A stretch of DNA of 64,000 nucleotides from CAWGMT01 sp963823675 (GCA_963823675.1 CAWGMT010000013.1:124001-188000); one strand, 5' to 3'. Counted from the stretch's first letter, positions 1-9,239 are shown. A program made the numbers and translations. The notes: generated from the letters alone by a model not told the origin.

Positions 1-1
1 A

Positions 2-187
2 ACGGCCTCGCCGAAGCCACCGGCGGCAATTCAGGCCGAGGCAGTCCCGGCCTATAAGCCGATTTGGGAGGTCGCGGCGGAAATTCGCAGGAGCATCCCC
101 CCGGAAGAATGGGCGAAGCTGCCTAGAGACGGGGCGGAGCAGCTCGACCATTATATCTACGGATCACCCAAGCGGCCGACCGCATGA
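2..187 (+). CDS. C-terminal part of an antitoxin-like hypothetical protein (cut by window edge)
   Basis: An open frame enters from the left edge and ends at TGA 185-187, giving 61 residues without a start. The visible part contains YKPIWEVAAEIRRSIPPEEW and ends HYIYGSPKRPTA. Its stop overlaps the ATG of the PIN-domain gene (ATGA), the usual antitoxin-then-toxin arrangement. From context I infer it is the antitoxin of that PIN toxin. The N-terminal DNA-binding part, if present, lies outside the window, so the antitoxin family cannot be named. Confidence 0.6.
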   Translation, partial: TASPKPPAAIQAEAVPAYKPIWEVAAEIRRSIPPEEWAKLPRDGAEQLDHYIYGSPKRPTA

Positions 188-591
188 GGCAGGTCTTCGC
201 CGACGCCCACTATTCGGTTGCCATCCTCAACGACCAGGATCAAAGCCACACCGCCGCGTTGGAAATTAGCACCGCGTTGCACGGTGTGCCCATCATCACC
301 ACTGAAGAAGTGATCGCCGAATTGCTGGCGTTTTTCAGCGAGCCCGGCCAGTATCTGAGACAGTCAGCCCTCGCCTTTGTCGAGGGCATCTTGAGCAATC
401 CGGGCATCGTGGTCCGCCAACAGTCCCACCATACCTTTTTGGACGGCCTTGCTCTCTACAAGGCCAGGCCCGACAAAGGTTACAGCCTGACCGATTGCAT
501 TTCGATGGAGGCCATGCATCAAGCAGGCATCGCCGAAATCCTCACGCACGATAGTCATTTCACGCAGGAAGGGTTTACCATCCTGCTTTGA
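184..591 (+). CDS. PIN-domain toxin-like ribonuclease (VapC-type)
   Basis: 135 residues, the usual size for a single PIN domain. The acidic residues expected of the PIN metal site are visible: D7 in FADAHY, the E41-E46 region in TTEEVIAE, D104 in SLTDCIS and D123 in THDSHF. PIN toxins cleave RNA using Mg2+ or Mn2+. The start ATG overlaps the stop of the upstream antitoxin-like gene, which supports translational coupling. I infer a type II toxin-antitoxin pair. The RNA target cannot be read from the sequence. Confidence 0.8.
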   Translation: MRQVFADAHYSVAILNDQDQSHTAALEISTALHGVPIITTEEVIAELLAFFSEPGQYLRQSALAFVEGILSNPGIVVRQQSHHTFLDGLALYKARPDKGYSLTDCISMEAMHQAGIAEILTHDSHFTQEGFTILL

Positions 592-703
592 CCGGCACTC
601 CCATCTCCTCGCTTGACCCTGTCCTGGATTGACGTGACATAAAGAGAGTTATGTTATTCCAATCGAGAGCCGCGATTAGATGCATCTATACGGAGTGTCG
701 AAC

Positions 704-1027
704 ATGGCGCACAAGTGGGTTGATTTCGGAAACCGGATCAACCAGTCGCTAACCTCGCTCAGGGTGCCCGAACTCATCCTTCCAGTGGACGCAGATCTCC
801 GGCAATCCATCGGCACCACCGAATCGCTCCAAAGTATGCAGAGGTCAGGATTCTGGAATATCCGCGGGCCCGAGGGCCATCCGGACTACGCCGGCCTGGT
901 CCGCCAGGGGATTGAAGTCGTACCGCGGACCGACTCCCACGGTATTGTCTGGGCGGTCGGTTTCCGCCGCATGCCGATCCCGAAGCCTGTTTCGACCGCG
1001 CCGGCAGAAGGTGGCCAGAATGCCTGA
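704..1027 (+). CDS. hypothetical protein upstream of the broken integrase
   Basis: 107 residues from ATG 704 (MAHKWVDFGNRINQSL); an in-frame ATG at 680 would add eight residues. No domain is recognised. The stop at 1025-1027 overlaps the ATG of the tyrosine recombinase gene at 1020, so the two were probably co-expressed. The tail is Pro/Ala-rich. It may be an accessory protein of the former mobile element, but only the coupling supports this. Confidence 0.5.
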   Translation: MAHKWVDFGNRINQSLTSLRVPELILPVDADLRQSIGTTESLQSMQRSGFWNIRGPEGHPDYAGLVRQGIEVVPRTDSHGIVWAVGFRRMPIPKPVSTAPAEGGQNA

Positions 1028-1870
1028 CGCCCTCGCCCTCCGCTCCCACACCGGTACATTGGCAACCGCCAGCGGCTTCGTGTTGCCCGCCGTCATTGCC
1101 GACCAGGGCCACAAGGCCGCCGAGCGGTACTTCACCTTCTTTACCGACCAGATTCCCAATGCGAACACGCGGGCTGCGTATTACCGCAACGCGATGCGGT
1201 TCTTCGCCTGGACCGAGGCCCAATGCCTGAACCTCGCCGCCACCAAGAGCTATCGCGTATCGGCCTACCTAGCCGAACTGGCGGCAAGTCACTCCACACC
1301 CAGCGTCAAGCAACGCCTGGCCACGCTACGGATGCTGTTTGACTGGCTGATCACCGGCCAGACCATCAAGGTCAACCCCGCCGCCGCCGTCCGGGCGGCC
1401 AAGCACGTCGTCCAAAAGGGTAAAACGCCGGTACTCTAAGCCGACGAGGCCCGTGAGCTACTCGACAGCATCCCGCTCAAAATGGGCCACGAGCCCAAAA
1501 AAGGAGAAGAAGACGACCGGCTACCCAGCCTGATCGGCCTCCGCGACCGGGCCCTGATCGCCGTCATGGTGTTCAGCTTCGCCCGGATTGGTGCCGCCCT
1601 CGCCATGAAGGTTGAGGATTATTACACCGAGGGCCACCGGGCGTGGGTCCGCCTGCACGAAAAAGGCGGCAAGCGGCACGAGGTGCCCGCCCACCACAAC
1701 GCCGAGGATTACCTGGATGCCTTGATTGCAGCGGCAGGCATCGCCGGTGAGAGCAACACCCCCTCTTGGGCTCCATCGACCGCCGCCGTCGGTTGACCTC
1801 CCGGCCCATGCACCGCATCGACGCCTGGCAGATGATTGAGCCGCGTGCCCAGGCCGTCGGCCTGCACGAA
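1020..1870 (+). pseudogene. tyrosine recombinase/integrase, N-terminal and central part (broken)
   Basis: From ATG 1020 the frame encodes a SAM-like core-binding domain (about residues 20-115: NANTRAAYYRNAMRFFAW, then VKQRLATLRMLFDWL). TAA at 1437-1439 interrupts it, and the same frame resumes immediately (LIGLRDRALIAVMVFSFARIGA) with the first part of the catalytic domain, including the Arg expected in the FARIGA region. A further frameshift near 1770 moves the product to another frame (RRRLTSRPMHRIDAWQMIE), and recognisable similarity ends near 1870. The HxxR and Tyr ends of the active site are absent here; a matching C-terminal relic lies at 3660-3795. The gene cannot make an active recombinase as written. 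Confidence 0.8.
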
Positions 1871-1974
1871 GAGAAACTCATTGTCAAGATCCAGGGGACC
1901 TTGACAAACGACGGCATCCTTGACATTATTCCGCCAAGGGAATATTATAACCTTCGTGGAATGGTTGAGGTCCG

Positions 1975-2346
1975 ATGGATTGGGAAGTCCTGTTTGATGA
2001 GGGCTTCGCCGCCTGGCTCGACGGCCTGGACGAGGATCTGCGGCGCGCCCTGCTCGCCCACGTCGTACTGCTGCGGGAACATGGCCCGAATCTGGGGCGG
2101 CCCCAGGTAGACACGCTCAAGGGCTCGAAGGTCGCGAATCTGAAGGAACTCCGGATTCAGCACCGGGGCGAGCCGTGGCGGGTCCTGTTCGCCTTCGATC
2201 CCGCCCGGGCCGCGATCTTGCTGGTCGGGGGTAACAAAGCCGGGGGCAAGAAGTGGTATAAGAAACACATCAGGATTGCCGAGGACCGGTTTGAGCGGCA
2301 CCTGAGACGGCTGAAAGAGGAGGAAAAACGTGGCGATACGATTTGA
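1975..2346 (+). CDS. RelE/HigB-type toxin (Gp49-like family)
   Basis: 123 residues from ATG 1975. The sequence reads as a Gp49/HigB-like RelE-superfamily toxin: HVVLLREHGPNLGRPQVDTLKGS, then LKELRIQHRGEPWRVLFAFDP, then a Lys-rich segment KAGGKKWYKKHI before a charged tail. These toxins cut mRNA on the ribosome. Downstream is an XRE antitoxin gene starting at 2330, overlapping by 17 bases; toxin-first order is typical of HigBA. The pair lies in the 1.8-kb stretch between the two integrase fragments, so it probably arrived with or after the recombinase disruption. Confidence 0.85.
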   Translation: MDWEVLFDEGFAAWLDGLDEDLRRALLAHVVLLREHGPNLGRPQVDTLKGSKVANLKELRIQHRGEPWRVLFAFDPARAAILLVGGNKAGGKKWYKKHIRIAEDRFERHLRRLKEEEKRGDTI

Positions 2347-2707
2347 GGATTACCTTGCGACGCTTCCCGAGGAAGAACGCCGGGCGATCGAGGAACGCGG
2401 TGCGGAATTGATCGAAGAAGAAGCGACGCTACGGCAGTTGCGTGAGGCTCGGGAGCGATCCCAGGAGGAACTGGCCCGTGCCTTGGGGGTGAAGCAGGCG
2501 GCGGTGTCGAAGCTGGAACGTCGAACGGATATGTACGTGAGCACACTGCGTGGCCTCATCGAAGCGATGGGCGGGACATTAGAAATCGTGGCGCGATTCC
2601 CCGGCCATCTGCCGGTGCGGATATCACAATTCAAGGCTCTCGAAGGAGCGGTCGGGAACGATTCTCACGTTCCCCGAGGCGCTCGGAACCGACTCAACCG
2701 AAGTTGA
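2330..2707 (+). CDS. XRE-family antitoxin (HigA-type)
   Basis: 125 residues from GTG 2330. A helix-turn-helix of the XRE/Cro type spans about residues 35-70 (LREARERSQEELARALGVKQ, then AAVSKLERR), followed by LIEAMGGTLEIVARF, the standard continuation of HigA-like antitoxins. It should bind and neutralise the HigB-type toxin encoded just upstream and repress the shared promoter. The last 25 residues (after ISQFKALEG) are unlike the family and may be run-through into new sequence. Confidence 0.85.
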   Translation: MAIRFEDYLATLPEEERRAIEERGAELIEEEATLRQLREARERSQEELARALGVKQAAVSKLERRTDMYVSTLRGLIEAMGGTLEIVARFPGHLPVRISQFKALEGAVGNDSHVPRGARNRLNRS

Positions 2708-2906
2708 GCCCATCGGCCGTCGTCGCTAAACTTTGCCTGCCCTTTGCTTTACAACTGCTCATTCCGCTTCGCCGGGCGCGTTAAAAAAGGAGTCATCTTC
2801 TGCAAAATCACATCGACACCTGAGACGCAGTTTGCCGCCAATTGGTGGTGTGGCCGTGAGTTCGTTCGGGTAGACTCCTGCCGGATGACTGGCAAGGAGA
2901 CTAGCC

Positions 2907-3659
2907 ATGGGTCAACAAGGATGGCGGCCTTTAACGCGGACCGTTCTCGTTGCACATCTGCTGGGTGTAGCTGTTCTTGGCGTCTGCCAATTCGCCTTCA
3001 CAAGCCATCGCCATCCCATGGCATGTGCTTATGATCCTTTAGCGTGGGAACGGCTGTGCTACTGGCTTCAATCAGGACACCAGCGACCCATCACGGACTC
3101 GCTTGACGATTTTGAAATTCACCGCCTAAGTGAAACGCTCGCCGCTGTCATCCTTCTTGGAACCCTCCTCGGCTGGTCGATCTGGACTATGCGACCGTTC
3201 CGACTGATCCTGCGGCTGCGACTTCGCACACTGATGGCCATGATCGCGATCGTGCCGGTGGAGTGTGCCGGAGGGTCGGCAGTTTGGAATAGCTGGGCAC
3301 AATGGGATCGAAATCAAAGGATCGCCGACTGGAATGCATGCTGGTCGGCCATCAAGGAAACCCGTATTCGGGCTGGCGACATCCTTCTGGTGGAGGTGCT
3401 TGAAACCTTGCCCGATCGCCCGATCTTTGGGGATTACAAAGTCCACCCCGATGGCAAGATTGATCTGGGGCATTACGGGAGGGTTTATGTTGACAGCCTG
3501 ACGATCTTGGAGGCGAAGGAGAAGATCATCCTGCACCTGGGAAGATATCTCGACGATCGACAGCTTGGGCTTGTCGAGTTTTCAGAGTCCGAACCTTCCG
3601 TCACCCTACGACGAATCAGCCCGTCCGAATCGGATCATGTCTTCGTCGATTTGGAGTAA
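2907..3659 (+). CDS. membrane protein with C-terminal polysaccharide-export (Poly_export) domain
   Basis: 250 residues. Two hydrophobic segments lie at about 10-33 (VLVAHLLGVAVLGVCQFAF) and 73-92 (LAAVILLGTLLGWSIW). From about residue 150 the sequence follows the Poly_export pattern: RAGDILLVEVLE, then YKVHPDGKIDLGHYGRVYV, then LTILEAKEKIILHLGRYL. In Wza-type exporters this domain helps form the capsule/EPS channel, but here no SLBB domain and no EPS gene neighbour is seen, so the role is open. The start ATG 2907 follows an AGGAG-like site (ggcaaggagact). The gene lies between the two integrase fragments and its end directly abuts the C-terminal relic. Confidence 0.6.
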   Translation: MGQQGWRPLTRTVLVAHLLGVAVLGVCQFAFTSHRHPMACAYDPLAWERLCYWLQSGHQRPITDSLDDFEIHRLSETLAAVILLGTLLGWSIWTMRPFRLILRLRLRTLMAMIAIVPVECAGGSAVWNSWAQWDRNQRIADWNACWSAIKETRIRAGDILLVEVLETLPDRPIFGDYKVHPDGKIDLGHYGRVYVDSLTILEAKEKIILHLGRYLDDRQLGLVEFSESEPSVTLRRISPSESDHVFVDLE

Positions 3660-3795
3660 GCGGCAGGCGATCGCCAACCACGAATCGCCCGCACCCACCA
3701 AGCTCTACGAGCGGACCCGCGATGGACGAGCGTGTCGCTGGCGTAGCTTATTGCGCGTGGCCGCTTCATCACGCGACGGTTCAACGGCGATCTAA
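3660..3795 (+). pseudogene. tyrosine recombinase C-terminal relic
   Basis: Immediately after the stop of the Poly_export gene the DNA encodes RQAIANHESPAPTKLYERT, matching the conserved C-terminal box of phage-type integrases (QxIANHESPxTTKLYDRT), which carries the catalytic Tyr. It has no start and degenerates after ERT. It is probably the missing end of the integrase at 1020-1870, separated from it by about 1.8 kb that carries a toxin-antitoxin pair and a membrane-protein gene. Confidence 0.7.
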
Positions 3796-3897
3796 CAAAT
3801 CCTATCCTACGGTATCCTCAAAGAGTAGCCATCGTCGAAGCTGTGCTAGAAATCAGACTTAACGCTCCGTCGTGGACGCGACAAAGGCGCAGGTACG

Positions 3898-4803
3898 GTG
3901 ATCCAGAGATCACCGGTGTTCAGCGTGGTCCAGATATCAGTAGCGACACTCGGGAGCGGTTCCGTGCCGACCCAAGTCCTTCCCAGATCGTGGCCATACC
4001 GGCTGCGAATCAGCGTGCGGGCGATGATGGTCTCGGTCCTCGCGATTGGAGGTAGCCTTGGCTGGGTCGTTCACCAATCCCGCCTCGCCCAAGTACAGCA
4101 TGAGGCGGTGGCCGCAATAAGAAAAGTCCGCGGCAGAGCTTATTACGAATGGGAGTACAAGCCGGGCCGTTCCACCTATTACTGGGAAGGCGAGCCCTCG
4201 GCCCCTAAGTGGCTGGTCGCGTGCGTTGGTGTCGATTGTCTGGGCCACGTCGTCGCCGTCTCGCATGGTGGCTGGGTCAGTCACTCCGGAGTGCTCGCGC
4301 ACACTAACGTCAGCGACGCCGGACTGGCATTTTTGTCTGGGCTCGCTCGCCTACAGACGCTCGACATCCAGTTTAGCGGCGTCACCGACGCTGGCCTGGT
4401 CCATCTCAAGGCTCTGAATCATCTCAGAACATTGCGGCTGCGCGGAAGCAAGGTCACTGGTGCCGGCCTGTCGCATCTGAAGGGGCTGGTCAGCCTCGAG
4501 GATCTTGACCTCGGCTTCAGCACGGCGACTGATGTCGGGCTTTCGTCTTTGAACGATCTCGATAATCTTCAGAAACTCGACCTGCAAGGGAACAAAATCA
4601 CCGACGCGGGCGTGTTGCACCTGACCGGACAGACCAAGCTCCGGTATGCAGATCTTAGCTACACCCAAGTCAGCGATGCCGGCCTAGAGTACCTGAAGGG
4701 TGTTGTGAGCCTTCGGCAGCTCGACATTTCCAACTCCAAGATCACGGATGTCGGAGTGGAACAGATTCAAAAGACAATGCCTAAGATCACGATCAATCGA
4801 TGA
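3898..4803 (+). CDS. membrane-anchored leucine-rich repeat protein
   Basis: Up to 301 residues from GTG 3898; the conserved part probably begins at the membrane segment near residue 43 (MMVSVLAIGGSLGWVV). From about residue 140 there are six or seven LRRs of about 24 residues of the planctomycete type (VTDAGLVHLKALNHLRTLRL, ITDAGVLHLTG, VSDAGLEYLKG). The repeats probably form a solenoid for protein binding outside the membrane. No catalytic domain is visible. A truncated copy of the N-terminal region of such a gene follows at 4832-5092. Confidence 0.75.
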   Translation: MIQRSPVFSVVQISVATLGSGSVPTQVLPRSWPYRLRISVRAMMVSVLAIGGSLGWVVHQSRLAQVQHEAVAAIRKVRGRAYYEWEYKPGRSTYYWEGEPSAPKWLVACVGVDCLGHVVAVSHGGWVSHSGVLAHTNVSDAGLAFLSGLARLQTLDIQFSGVTDAGLVHLKALNHLRTLRLRGSKVTGAGLSHLKGLVSLEDLDLGFSTATDVGLSSLNDLDNLQKLDLQGNKITDAGVLHLTGQTKLRYADLSYTQVSDAGLEYLKGVVSLRQLDISNSKITDVGVEQIQKTMPKITINR

Positions 4804-4831
4804 GATCGTGCGCATTGGCTGTAAAGCCTGA

Positions 4832-5092
4832 TTTATAGTTGAGGCCAGACACTCAGGTCCCGACCGATATTACGACCTAGACGCCTATCATGGCGAGCGA
4901 TTTCGGAAACACCGGCGGCTCAGCCTGAGAACTTTGATGATTCTCGTGCTGATCTTCGCCGTTTTCCTCGGCTGGCGAGTGAACAAAGCACGCCAGCAGC
5001 GCCGCGTTGTCGCAGCAGTTGACAAGTACGGCGGATGGGTGCACTACGATGTTAATTCCCGCCATCCTGGCAAAGCTCCCAGGCTGGCATGA
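4832..5092 (+). pseudogene. truncated relic of an LRR-family membrane protein (N-terminal part)
   Basis: The open frame encodes RLSLRTLMILVLIFAVFLGW, then a VNKARQQRRVVAAVDKYGGW segment, which is the anchor and linker typical of planctomycete LRR proteins and resembles residues 35-75 of the gene upstream. It stops at 5090-5092 before any LRR, and no convincing start codon precedes the homologous part. It probably remains from a tandem duplication. The rest of 4804-5273 holds no other gene. Confidence 0.5.
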
Positions 5093-5273
5093 ATCGGGCC
5101 CCGGCTCGACTCCGACGTTTCCGATTCCGCCCAGATGCGTTATTCTGACGGAGACCCGCACGGAGACGCCTGGATGAGATGCCCCCTGGCGGCGTCTTGA
5201 GAGTCTGGGGCTATCCGCTGAGTTTTCGCCCTCCGGCTCGGCAAGCGAGTCTCTTTCAGGGAGAATCTAAACC

Positions 5274-6202
5274 GTGCCGAAGCGCCCTCGATACTCGCGG
5301 TGGCGCCGGCTCCCCGGAGTATTCCGCTCCGGCGAACACCGGCCTCCAGAGAAGGGAAACGAGCTCGATCGGATCATCCTCTACGTGCCCGCCGCGGTCC
5401 TCGATCTGGCCGAGAGGCTCGCCGAGAAGGAGGGGGCCGCCACAGTGCAGGAATACTGCCGCAGCTCTTGATCAAGGCCGTCGAAGATGCGAAGGTCCGC
5501 CACAAGGTCTCCGACATCGAGGCCAGGCGCGGACCGCTCGAGGGCTTGAAAGAGATCGCCAGCGACCCGGACTATCTGACCGAATGGCGCGAGCGGCACG
5601 AGCAAAAACGGGGGGCTCAAAGCGCAATGGAAACCGACGACGGCAAGCCCGGCCCTACCCCGGATCAGGAAAGTCCGCTCTTTATCGAGGGGCCCGTCCG
5701 CCCGCCGGTGGAAGACGATCCCTCGGATCCGCAGGATGAGCCAGAAGCCGCCGCGCCTTTGCAAGTTCGAATCGAAATGGTTGACCGATCGGCCCCGATG
5801 GTCGCCTTGAAGCCCACGGTGCTCTTGACGGGCAACCAATCCGCGCTCGAAATCCTGGGGCGGCATGTGGGGTGGGTCGCCGACGACTGGGGGTTTCTGC
5901 CGTGTCTGCGGCGGGGTGAGGCCGTTCCGCCCATCAGGGTTTCCGAGCTGACGCTGCGCACTGGGCGAGCTCGAGGACGAGCTCGCGGCGCCGAGCTACT
6001 CGATCGCCGGACGGCCCATGCTCTCCACCGGCTGGCCCTCGAGTCGCAAGTGCTGCTCACCGACGCCTGGCCGGGTGTTTTCGACGACAATGCCGTCGCC
6101 GCCATCCGCACCATCCAGGAGGCCGTCGAGCGCATCCTCTCCGGCGCCGACATCCGTTATTACCCCGCCCCCGCGGAACCCGGTTCGGAGCGCCCGCATT
6201 GA
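5274..6202 (+). pseudogene. conserved hypothetical gene upstream of glcE, with frameshifts
   Basis: GTG 5274 follows a good ribosome site (cagggagaat). The first frame gives a conserved-looking segment (ELDRIILYVPAAVLDLAERL, then ATVQEYC) and stops at 5471. The product clearly continues in the next frame with LLIKAVEDAKVRHKVSDIEA to the end at 6202. A second pair of compensating shifts lies at about 5955 and 6025: the third frame there reads LGELEDELAAPSYSIAGRPM, after which the earlier frame resumes with HRLALESQVLLTDAWPG. With three shifts removed it would be one protein of about 308 residues. No function is recognised. Its stop overlaps the TTG start of glcE. Sequencing indels are as likely as true decay. 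Confidence 0.55.
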
Positions 6203-7464
6203 CCGCCCCCGCGCAATGGCCCGAGCCCCCAGCCGGGGGCAGGCTCGGCGACGGACGATTCGCCCTGGCGAGCTTCCGGCCGCAACATCCCGACGAGCTC
6301 TGCCAGATCGTCCGCGAGCAGGTGGCCCTGGGTCACGCCATCTATCCGCAAGGCGGCAAGACCGCTCTCGACTACGGCGGCATTCCTCGCCGGCCCGGCG
6401 TGGCCATCGAAACGTCCGCGCTCGATCAGGTGATCGATTACCCGCATGCCGACATGACGATCACCGTGCAGGCTGGCATGACCTTGTCTGCCCTGCGGAA
6501 GATTCTGGCTGGGGAAGGTCAGCGATTATTGATCGATGCGCCCTGCCCCGAGCTCGCGACGCTGGGCGGTATCTATGCGACCAACACCACGGGATCGCGG
6601 CGTTTTGGTGCGGGCCGGCCGCGGGATCAGATCATCGGCGTCAGCTTCGTGACCTCCGAGGGCGTGGTGGTCAAGGGTGGCGGGCGGGTGGTCAAGAACG
6701 TGGCCGGCTACGACTTCCCCAAGCTGCTGACCGGCTCGATGGGCACGCTCGGCATCATCACGCAGATCACCGTGAAGGTCCGGCCGATTCCCGAGGCGTC
6801 GGCGTTCGCCTGGGTGCCTCTTGCCAAGCCGGCCGGGATCAGCGAGGCGCTCGAGCAGCTCAACACTTCCGGAACGCGGCCGATCGCCATCGACATGCTC
6901 AACGGCGAGGCAGGCTCACTGGTCGGCCAAGCGTGCGGGCTGCCCACCGCCGACCGGATCCTCGTGGCCGGCTACGAGGACAACGCCCATGCTGTACGCT
7001 GGCAGATCGATCGCCTGAAAGACGAGCTGGCCGGCAGCGACTGCGTCGTCATCGAGGGCGAGCAGGCCGCGACGATGTGGGAATCGCTTACCGAGTTTCA
7101 GGCCCGCGAGCTCGGCCCGATCAGCTTCGTCGCCAACCTCCGGCCCTCGCAGATTACATCCTTCGTGGATCAGTTCGATCCCAAGCGATGGTCGATCCAG
7201 GCACATGCCGGCAACGGGGTTGTCCGCGCGCATGCGCTGGGCGGGTGGACAATCGAGACGGCCGCATCTCAGATCGGCATTCATCGCCAGGCTGCACGGC
7301 AAGGCGGGGGGGACCTGATCCTCTCGCGGTGCCCGACGGAGTGGAAGGAACAGCTCCGCGTGTGGGGCTCGGGCCGGCAGGACTGGGCAATCGCGGAGCG
7401 AGTCAAGGCGGCTCTTGATCCTTATGGTGCAATGAACCCTGGGCGATTTGTTGGTACAATTTGA
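6199..7464 (+). CDS. glcE: glycolate oxidase FAD-binding subunit GlcE
   Basis: 421 residues. With GlcD and GlcF, GlcE oxidises glycolate to glyoxylate. The FAD-binding type 4 (PCMH) fold is visible: IYPQGGKTALDYGG, ADMTITVQAGMTLSALRKIL, then LATLGGIYATNTTGSRRFG and VVKNVAGYDFPKLLTGSMGT. The start is TTG 6199, overlapping the upstream stop. In most genomes glcF follows directly; here two unrelated genes lie between them. No glcD is visible in the window, so the catalytic partner must be elsewhere. Confidence 0.9.
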   Translation: MTAPAQWPEPPAGGRLGDGRFALASFRPQHPDELCQIVREQVALGHAIYPQGGKTALDYGGIPRRPGVAIETSALDQVIDYPHADMTITVQAGMTLSALRKILAGEGQRLLIDAPCPELATLGGIYATNTTGSRRFGAGRPRDQIIGVSFVTSEGVVVKGGGRVVKNVAGYDFPKLLTGSMGTLGIITQITVKVRPIPEASAFAWVPLAKPAGISEALEQLNTSGTRPIAIDMLNGEAGSLVGQACGLPTADRILVAGYEDNAHAVRWQIDRLKDELAGSDCVVIEGEQAATMWESLTEFQARELGPISFVANLRPSQITSFVDQFDPKRWSIQAHAGNGVVRAHALGGWTIETAASQIGIHRQAARQGGGDLILSRCPTEWKEQLRVWGSGRQDWAIAERVKAALDPYGAMNPGRFVGTI

Positions 7465-7478
7465 CGGTCACAAACGAA

Positions 7479-8134
7479 ATGGCCGCGCGACGCTCTTTCC
7501 CCCGAACAATGGGCAAGTATCAACCACGTACCGTGGTGATACCCGTGGCTCTTATTACCGCATGGCGCGGGCAGTTGCTTGACGCCGGCGGTCAACCCTT
7601 ACCGGAGACGGAACGCCGGCGGAGGAACGACGCTGCGAATGTAATGCTCATGGCCAACATTCGGCAAAGGGGCCTCTCGCACTATGCGGTGGTCGGCGCG
7701 GGACAAGAATCGCACGATGGCATAACAATGATGAACAAAGAAAGAAGCCTGCTTGTCCAATCGGTGATTCAAACCGCGGAGGATGTGTTCCTCGACGAAA
7801 TGCGAGAGCTACTTTTTAATCCTACGGGCGAACCGGGGCTGGGGCCGCATCCACATACCCAATGGGGCGCGATTGTAAAGCTGCCCAGCAGAAACCAAGC
7901 CTTCTTGCTGCACTACGCCGGTAATGGGCAACCTGCTGGCCCTCATGACTATAATTCCATAGTTCTGATCGGCAATTCTGCACGCCGAGGCTCCGGCAAG
8001 AACCCGCCTACACGCAGATGAAGTATGGGCCACGGGCGGCTCCGGCGATGATGGATCCATTCGATCAGCCCGATGACGTGGGAAATATCGGAGGCCGGCC
8101 GGGACAGAGATTTACCGTGCGAGACGTACCATGA
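7479..8134 (+). CDS. hypothetical protein inserted between glcE and glcF (one frameshift)
   Basis: Reading begins at ATG 7479 (a TTG at 7461 overlaps the glcE stop). The frame encodes VVIPVALITAWRGQ, later HTQWGAIVKLPSRNQAFLLH, and stops at 8021. Just before this stop the natural continuation switches frame and runs YTQMKYGPRAAPAMMDPFDQ to the TGA at 8132-8134, which overlaps the next ATG. A single base lost near 8005 (aacccgcctac) explains this, giving about 218 residues. The pattern ITAW...LLV...QWGAI weakly recalls DUF3293, but I would not assign it. Coupling to the nuclease-like gene downstream suggests a joint function. Confidence 0.5.
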
Positions 8135-9177
8135 ACGCTCGAGTTAAGCAGCTAGTAGAGGAGCTTCAAGCTGATTTTGGCAGAATCACGCGCTGGGAGG
8201 TCCTCTGCAGGGAGCAGAATGCCACCACGGACGAAGCCAAAATCCGCTTGGCGGAGCAAGTCTTGAATGAGTGGTCAACCGGGACTGTTGCAGAATGGTA
8301 TTCCCATTGGCTTCGGCTCAACGGGGCCAAGACCATCTTGGCTCCGCCGTACAAGCCAACTGGGCACGATGTGGCGGCCCACATGGTCACCCCGAAGAGC
8401 ATTAACAAGGGCTGCTTCAGTCCGATGATTAAGTATAACAGGAAACAACTCTCGGGTTTTGAGACGCTCGTTAACCAGCCTTTCGATCTCAAATCCCCTT
8501 GCCGTTCGACAGTCCCACTCCTCGCCTACTGGTCAGACGTCGATGCCCGACTCGCCGAATTCGGCAACGCAATCAATTTCCCCATCTCGCAACACGCCGT
8601 ACTGACCTTCGAATACACGGTTCCGCCCCAGCAAGGAATTGGAAAGGCGTCTCACACTGATCTCATGATCTCTCTTCGGTCATCGGCTATCGCCACTGAG
8701 GCGAAGTACACCGAACCGGAATACGACGCTGTCTCGAAATGGCTCGGCACAGCCGCCACGGACAACAAGAGGTTGGTGCTCGAGGGGTGGTTGGGACTAA
8801 TCAACAACGCGGCAGGATGTCATCTGACTGTCGAGAATGTGCAGAACTTCACTTATCAGTTAATTCACCGCACCGCGTCGGCGTGCAAGGCAGCGGCCGA
8901 TCATCGAGCCGTCGTGTACCTCTACTTCGACCCTGTTGGCCCCCTCCGTCAGCATTACTACGACCAGTTGCGTTCCGTCGCTTCCCTTATCAATGCGCAG
9001 CAAAAGATTTCATTCTTCTTGTATATGACAACCCTTTCCAAGACAAGAGAGTATGCACAATTGCAAGCTGACTGGCTGAGACGTACCCCTCGACCGGATC
9101 TGTCCGCTCCGGTCCGCAAACTGCTGAGGGAGCGGAAGCTGGCGACGTTCAGCGACCCTGTGGTCTTGAAGTTTTAG
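8131..9177 (+). CDS. PD-(D/E)XK nuclease candidate, inserted between glcE and glcF
   Basis: 348 residues from ATG 8131, overlapping the preceding stop (ATGA). No family is recognised by name, but the segment HTDLMISLRSSAIATEAKYT (D177, E190, K192) has the spacing of a PD-(D/E)XK active site: Asp at the end of one strand and E-x-K on the next. A helical N-terminal part (about residues 1-110) precedes it. Base composition is visibly less GC-rich than glcE and glcF. With the gene before it, this looks like a two-gene foreign cassette, perhaps restriction-like; that function is inference. Confidence 0.6.
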   Translation: MNARVKQLVEELQADFGRITRWEVLCREQNATTDEAKIRLAEQVLNEWSTGTVAEWYSHWLRLNGAKTILAPPYKPTGHDVAAHMVTPKSINKGCFSPMIKYNRKQLSGFETLVNQPFDLKSPCRSTVPLLAYWSDVDARLAEFGNAINFPISQHAVLTFEYTVPPQQGIGKASHTDLMISLRSSAIATEAKYTEPEYDAVSKWLGTAATDNKRLVLEGWLGLINNAAGCHLTVENVQNFTYQLIHRTASACKAAADHRAVVYLYFDPVGPLRQHYYDQLRSVASLINAQQKISFFLYMTTLSKTREYAQLQADWLRRTPRPDLSAPVRKLLRERKLATFSDPVVLKF

Positions 9178-9239
9178 AGGACAAGTTGTCCGATGTGAGC
9201 GGGGCCGCCAGGCCCGGGACGATTGAGGCACCATACCCG

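Noticed and set aside
6018..7418. 466-codon plus-strand frame overlapping glcE
   Set aside because: Arg/Pro-rich shadow; the other frame carries the FAD-binding motifs.
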